Source of the DNA: Capsicum annuum | Lineage: Eukaryota > Streptophyta > Magnoliopsida > Solanales > Solanaceae | Reading direction: 5' to 3' | DNA length: 64,000 bases | Assembly (NCBI RefSeq): GCF_002878395.1 | Contig: NC_061117.1 | Span: 223,506,401-223,570,400, forward strand | Shown here: in pieces, positions 60,990 through 64,000 of the stretch | Layout of the letters: every line of letters begins with the position of its first letter | How positions within the stretch are numbered: position 1 is the stretch's first letter | Program-made: the position numbers and the translations under genes | Notes under the pieces: model-generated | The model's database searches: none | What the model saw: the letters and a program-made list of their open reading frames with translations, nothing else | What the model was told of the DNA's origin: nothing

Positions 60990-62226
60990 TCAGGAGCCGG
61001 AGTTCTGTTCATCTTTTTTGCCTCTCCAGAGAATAATCTGCTCATCTTTGAACAAGATAGGAACACATGGCACCAGATCCTGGAATTAATAAATAGAGAA
61101 ATAGAACTTTCACATTCATCGTGCATTGAAAATAAAAAAGTGGCGGGGGGTGGGGTGAGGTGGGGATGAAGACACATAATATATGAAGTTATTACCCCCT
61201 CCCTCCGGGGAGGTTCATGTTAGCTCGTTGCTATTCCTAGATGTTTCCATAGTTAGTGTACCCTTGTCTGAGCTAAAGCATCCACAAAACTAACCGGCAA
61301 AAATGCCACAAAGAGGGGAGAAACAAACAAATAAGGTTCAACAGTTGTTTACCTTAATTGTCATAACAAAATGTCGAGGCAAACAGACAATTCCAGAGTT
61401 AAGAAGCTTCATTTTTTAAGACCGGAAATGGGCATATAAAAATTTTGTTTCAACATTGCAAAGATATATTGGTTTACACCTGGAAAGAGTTGAAAGCTGA
61501 TGCAGAATATATTAGTCATACCCGTAATTTAACACCGATTCTTTTGCAGTCACTTGTTCCCACATGGGTACAATCTAATCTAACAACTTCTTCTGTTTCA
61601 AACGCTGCTCTGACTTTGTTCACCACATTCACGTACACCCCATTTCTGCCTACGGAGTAACACGTAACAATCAGCAGTTACAGAGGGCAACCTGTTAACT
61701 TGTTTCTAGTAAAAAGGAGAAATTAGGAGTTCAACTTGGACTCACAAAACACAAGTTACTCACTGAGTTTCATTAAAGGAGGAGCATTGAGCCCTTTGTT
61801 TCTCATTGCCTTTGTTTCTTCAAATGTCAGGCCATCAGCAACATTCTTCACAAGCCTTGGATATATTGGAGCCAAAGGCTTCCACAACATCACAGGAACA
61901 GTAGGCCTACTTTTGGGATCATAATTTCGACCACGATATAAGAGTAAAATATTAATATGACGATAGATAACTTTTCCACCTGATTTGTCCTACAATGACA
62001 CTGTGCGTTGCATCAGAAGCAGAAGTGCTCATTTGTAAAAGGTTAAAAGAAATCAACGTCCAAAAGTATGTGCCAGCACTAACATTTAGATCACAAACCT
62101 CGAGATGGGAGCAGACGTTATCCATGTCAAGAGTCGGCACCCCCAAGCACTTAATCCTTACAGCTTCAGCCCTCTTCCAGTAGTTATGGATGTCTTCCAG
62201 CATATTGTGAGTAACTCCACCGCGTC
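60990..62226 (-). CDS. CRM-domain intron-splicing factor, CAF-like, 3' part only
   Basis: Exons in order: 62226-62099, 61989-61764, 61649-61522 and 61079-60990 (stop at 60992-60990). The first seen exon opens in phase (it needs one base from upstream), so the gene starts beyond the right edge or in unrecognised sequence before 64000. The protein has two CRM (CRS1-YhbY) units. One runs [20 protein letters not shown] through [40 protein letters not shown] and VMLWKP. The other runs [20 protein letters not shown] through [25 protein letters not shown] and IILWRG. CRM proteins bind group II introns in organelles. The sequence is closest in my memory to the mitochondrial CAF-like group (mCSF1 type), but no transit peptide is visible here, so the target organelle is uncertain. 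Confidence 0.85.
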
Positions 62227-63030
62227 CTAATACACAATAACACTATGATAACCATACAAACATCTGAATCAAATTGAATTGAATGCAGCTGTCGTTATAC
62301 AAAGATGTAAATGAGGATGAAAATTTTGATCTTCAAATACAACTACCAATCATCCGAAGCAGAAGCCATATGTGCGCGAATATCTACTCGGATCAACTGA
62401 ACCTCAAAAAACCTAAACTAGCCCAATATATATCCTTTGGATTTTTTCCACTTTATTCTTTGATATTCAGAGGATTCATCATAATAATCCAACTATCTTT
62501 ATGTTGGCTGTCAACTTACTTTCTCGTTTATCTCAGATGAGGCGGGGGTTCATATATACAAGAATATAACCATAACTTCTTGAGGAAGTACACAGTAACA
62601 AAGTGTATTCAAAATGCAAACACAAATGACTGTTTTACTTAACAAAGACAATCACATAATTATCACATAAGGCTGACATTTACATTATACAGCCAGACTT
62701 CTCTATAACAGTCACTCAATTCAAGAACAATTCATGATATCAACCAAATTTTCTCTGGAACCGATTTTTTATGCTATAAGTATCTTCCTATTACAGTTTC
62801 TTTACTTGTAACAATAACCACCATTATCACAATACACTCTTCGTAAAATCACCCCTCTATAACAACTACTCAAATATTAATCTAACAATCATAGTACATA
62901 GACCCTATGCACCTACACTACTTGGGGTGCGGAGGCCGGAGAGGCTTGTTGAAACCAATCAATCAACTACGCCACAATATAAACAAGTTTTGGAGATAAA
63001 TAAACCTTCCTATATCCATTTTTAAATTAT
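62227..63030. other. AT-rich region upstream of the CRM exons, probably intron
   Basis: The upstream exon of the CRM gene should be at or beyond this region. I could not find a matching exon with a donor of the correct phase. No mobile element was identified with confidence. Confidence 0.5.
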
Positions 63031-63155
63031 TTTTTTCTGGATAATTTTTTACCCCTTCCTAGGAGCTCCCACCCCTTTTGCTCGTGACTCAAACTCACAA
63101 CCTTAGGGTTGGAAGTGAGCGGTGTTTACCATCCGAGCAACTCCCTCTTATCAAT
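63031..63155 (-). mobile_element. tRNA-derived SINE
   Basis: On the minus strand, A-box-like 'gttgctcggatggt' and B-box-like 'ggttgtgagtttgagtc' have tRNA spacing, followed by 'aaaaggggtgggagctcc'. No exact target duplication was found. Confidence 0.75.
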
Positions 63156-63481
63156 GAACCTTCTTATATCCATTCTGCTCTAATTGTTTTTTGTATAACC
63201 GTTGTATCCGGGACAACTTTCTCACACTTCAACTAAATCCACGGGATACCTGCCACCTCCCACCAGCAAGAAATATCAGGTAATTCCGCTCTAATTTTGT
63301 CCATTTCATTCCAGCAGTGATACATAAACCGCAATATAAAAACAAACAGAAGAGGCCTAATTCAATTACCCAAATTCATTTGGCGAGAGCAATCATTATG
63401 CCGATACTAAATGAACCTTCTTATGTCCATATTGCTCTAATCTTTTTTTAGTAACCCTGGTATCCTGGATTAGCTACACTT

Positions 63482-63590
63482 GAGCCGAGGGTCTTTCGAA
63501 AACAGACTCTCTACCTCACCGAGGTAGTGGTAAGGTCTACTTACACTTTACCCTCCCCAGACCTCACCGAGAAGTATGTTGTTGTTGGTG
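63482..63590 (+). mobile_element. TS-type SINE
   Basis: 'gagggtctttcgaaaacaga', 'ctctacctcac', 'gaggtagtggtaaggtct' and 'ccctccccagacctcac', then a TTG tail at 63577-63588. It is opposite in orientation to the next element, so the pair forms an inverted arrangement. Confidence 0.85.
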
Positions 63591-63610
63591 TCCCGGTCAG
63601 CTTTCGCACA

Positions 63611-63822
63611 ACAACAACAACAAACCCAGTGTATTCCCACAAAGTAGAGTCTGGGGAGGGCAAAATGTACGCAGTCCATACCGCCACCTCTGAAGAAGTA
63701 GAGAGGTTGTTTCCAATAGACCCCCGGCAAAGAGGGATGCAACACGAGGACTTCCCAGGGGTCACCCATCCTAGTACTACTCTCGCCCAAGTACTCTTAA
63801 CTTCGAAATTCTGATGGGACCC
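63611..63822 (-). mobile_element. Chimeric retroposon: 5S rRNA-derived head joined to TS-type SINE
   Basis: On the minus strand, 63822-63734 matches plant 5S rRNA from about base 31 to its 3' end (TTGGGCGAGAGTAGTACTAG, GATGGGTGACC, GGGAAGTCCTCGTGTTGCAT). Directly after it come 63733-63611, a TS SINE body ('gggggtctattggaaacaac', 'ctgcgtaca', 'gtgggaatacact') and its TTG tail. An almost exact 19-bp direct repeat (cccgRtcagctttcgcaca) flanks the whole unit at 63592-63610 and 63820-63838. That makes head and body one insertion. Confidence 0.8.
63734..63822 (-). rRNA. Partial 5S rRNA-like sequence, not a functional gene
   Basis: About 86-89 bases correspond to 5S rRNA positions ~31-119. They include the A-box region ('aagagtacttgggcgag', two changes) and C-box region (one or two bases missing at 'ggtgaccCCtggg'). 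The first 30 bases are missing, so no mature 5S rRNA can be made. The internal promoter elements are largely kept. Confidence 0.85.
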
Positions 63823-64000
63823 GATCAGCTTTCGCACATCTCGACTAAATCCACCGAATACCTGCCACCTCCCATTCTGCTCTAATATTGTCCATTTCAT
63901 TTCAACAGTAACACATAAACTACAACTTTAAAAAAAAAAACAAAAAAAAGGTTCCTAATTCAATTACCCAAATTCATTTGTCGAGAGCAATCATTATGCC

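Larger units (their letters stand above)
63154..64000. repeat. Tandem duplication, second copy enlarged by insertions
   Basis: 'aatgaaccttcttat.tccat', 'tcgactaaatccac', 'ttgtccatttcatt.cag' and 'gcgagagcaatcattatgcc' occur in order from 63154 to 63408. They recur from 63409 to the window end. The second copy contains about 340 extra bases of SINE and 5S-like sequence. Confidence 0.85.

Noticed and set aside
63527..63900. Overlapping frames of 80-119 aa at the right edge
   Set aside because: They translate the inverted SINE pair and 5S-like sequence; the Val runs come from TTG/GTT tails.

Overview
The window is plant nuclear DNA, almost certainly from a member of the Solanaceae. The genes have many introns, the intergenic DNA is AT-rich, and there are several copies of the TS-type tRNA-derived SINE (tail of TTG repeats) typical of tobacco and its relatives. 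I cannot name the genus from sequence alone. Exon structures below were built by hand from GT/GC-AG sites, reading phase and family similarity recalled from memory; no database search was run.

Layout. (1) 1.45-6.03 kb, minus: a five-exon gene for an unrecognised 520-aa acidic/basic protein. (2) 7.58-10.49 kb, plus: a class-B (coconut-type) lysophosphatidate acyltransferase gene that looks damaged. (3) 10.5-14 kb: AT-rich intergenic repeats. (4) 14-22.4 kb, plus: an AT-hook protein gene whose promoter and non-coding first exon occur three times in tandem. (5) 23.3-34.15 kb, minus: an 11-exon ataxin-2-like PABP-interacting protein (CID family) with an SM domain and a PAM2 motif; one intron carries an LTR-like block. 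(6) 35.6-46.7 kb, plus: a DEAD-box RNA helicase of the RH32/DDX10/Dbp4 type, 747 aa. Its first intron is 7.2 kb long because a 4,985-bp Ty1-copia element and another transposon landed in a local tandem repeat. (7) 48.1-54.0 kb, plus: an RBP45-type protein with three RRMs. Its first intron is a ~100-bp tandem array holding a solo LTR and a complete TRIM. (8) 56.6-60.2 kb, plus: a secreted purple acid phosphatase. (9) 61.0-62.2 kb, minus: the 3' part of a CRM-domain organelle intron-splicing factor that runs off the right edge. (10) 63.1-64 kb: duplicated DNA holding SINEs, one fused to a 5S rRNA-derived head.

The genes are ordinary single-locus plant genes and do not form one pathway. Three act on RNA: the ribosome-biogenesis helicase, the RBP45 protein and the PABP interactor. 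The most unusual material is in the non-coding DNA: the triplicated promoter/first-exon unit, the 5S-SINE chimera, several nested transposons with intact target-site duplications, and a copia element whose disabling stops fit C-to-T decay. I found no CRISPR array, no prokaryotic-type operon and no functional tRNA gene.
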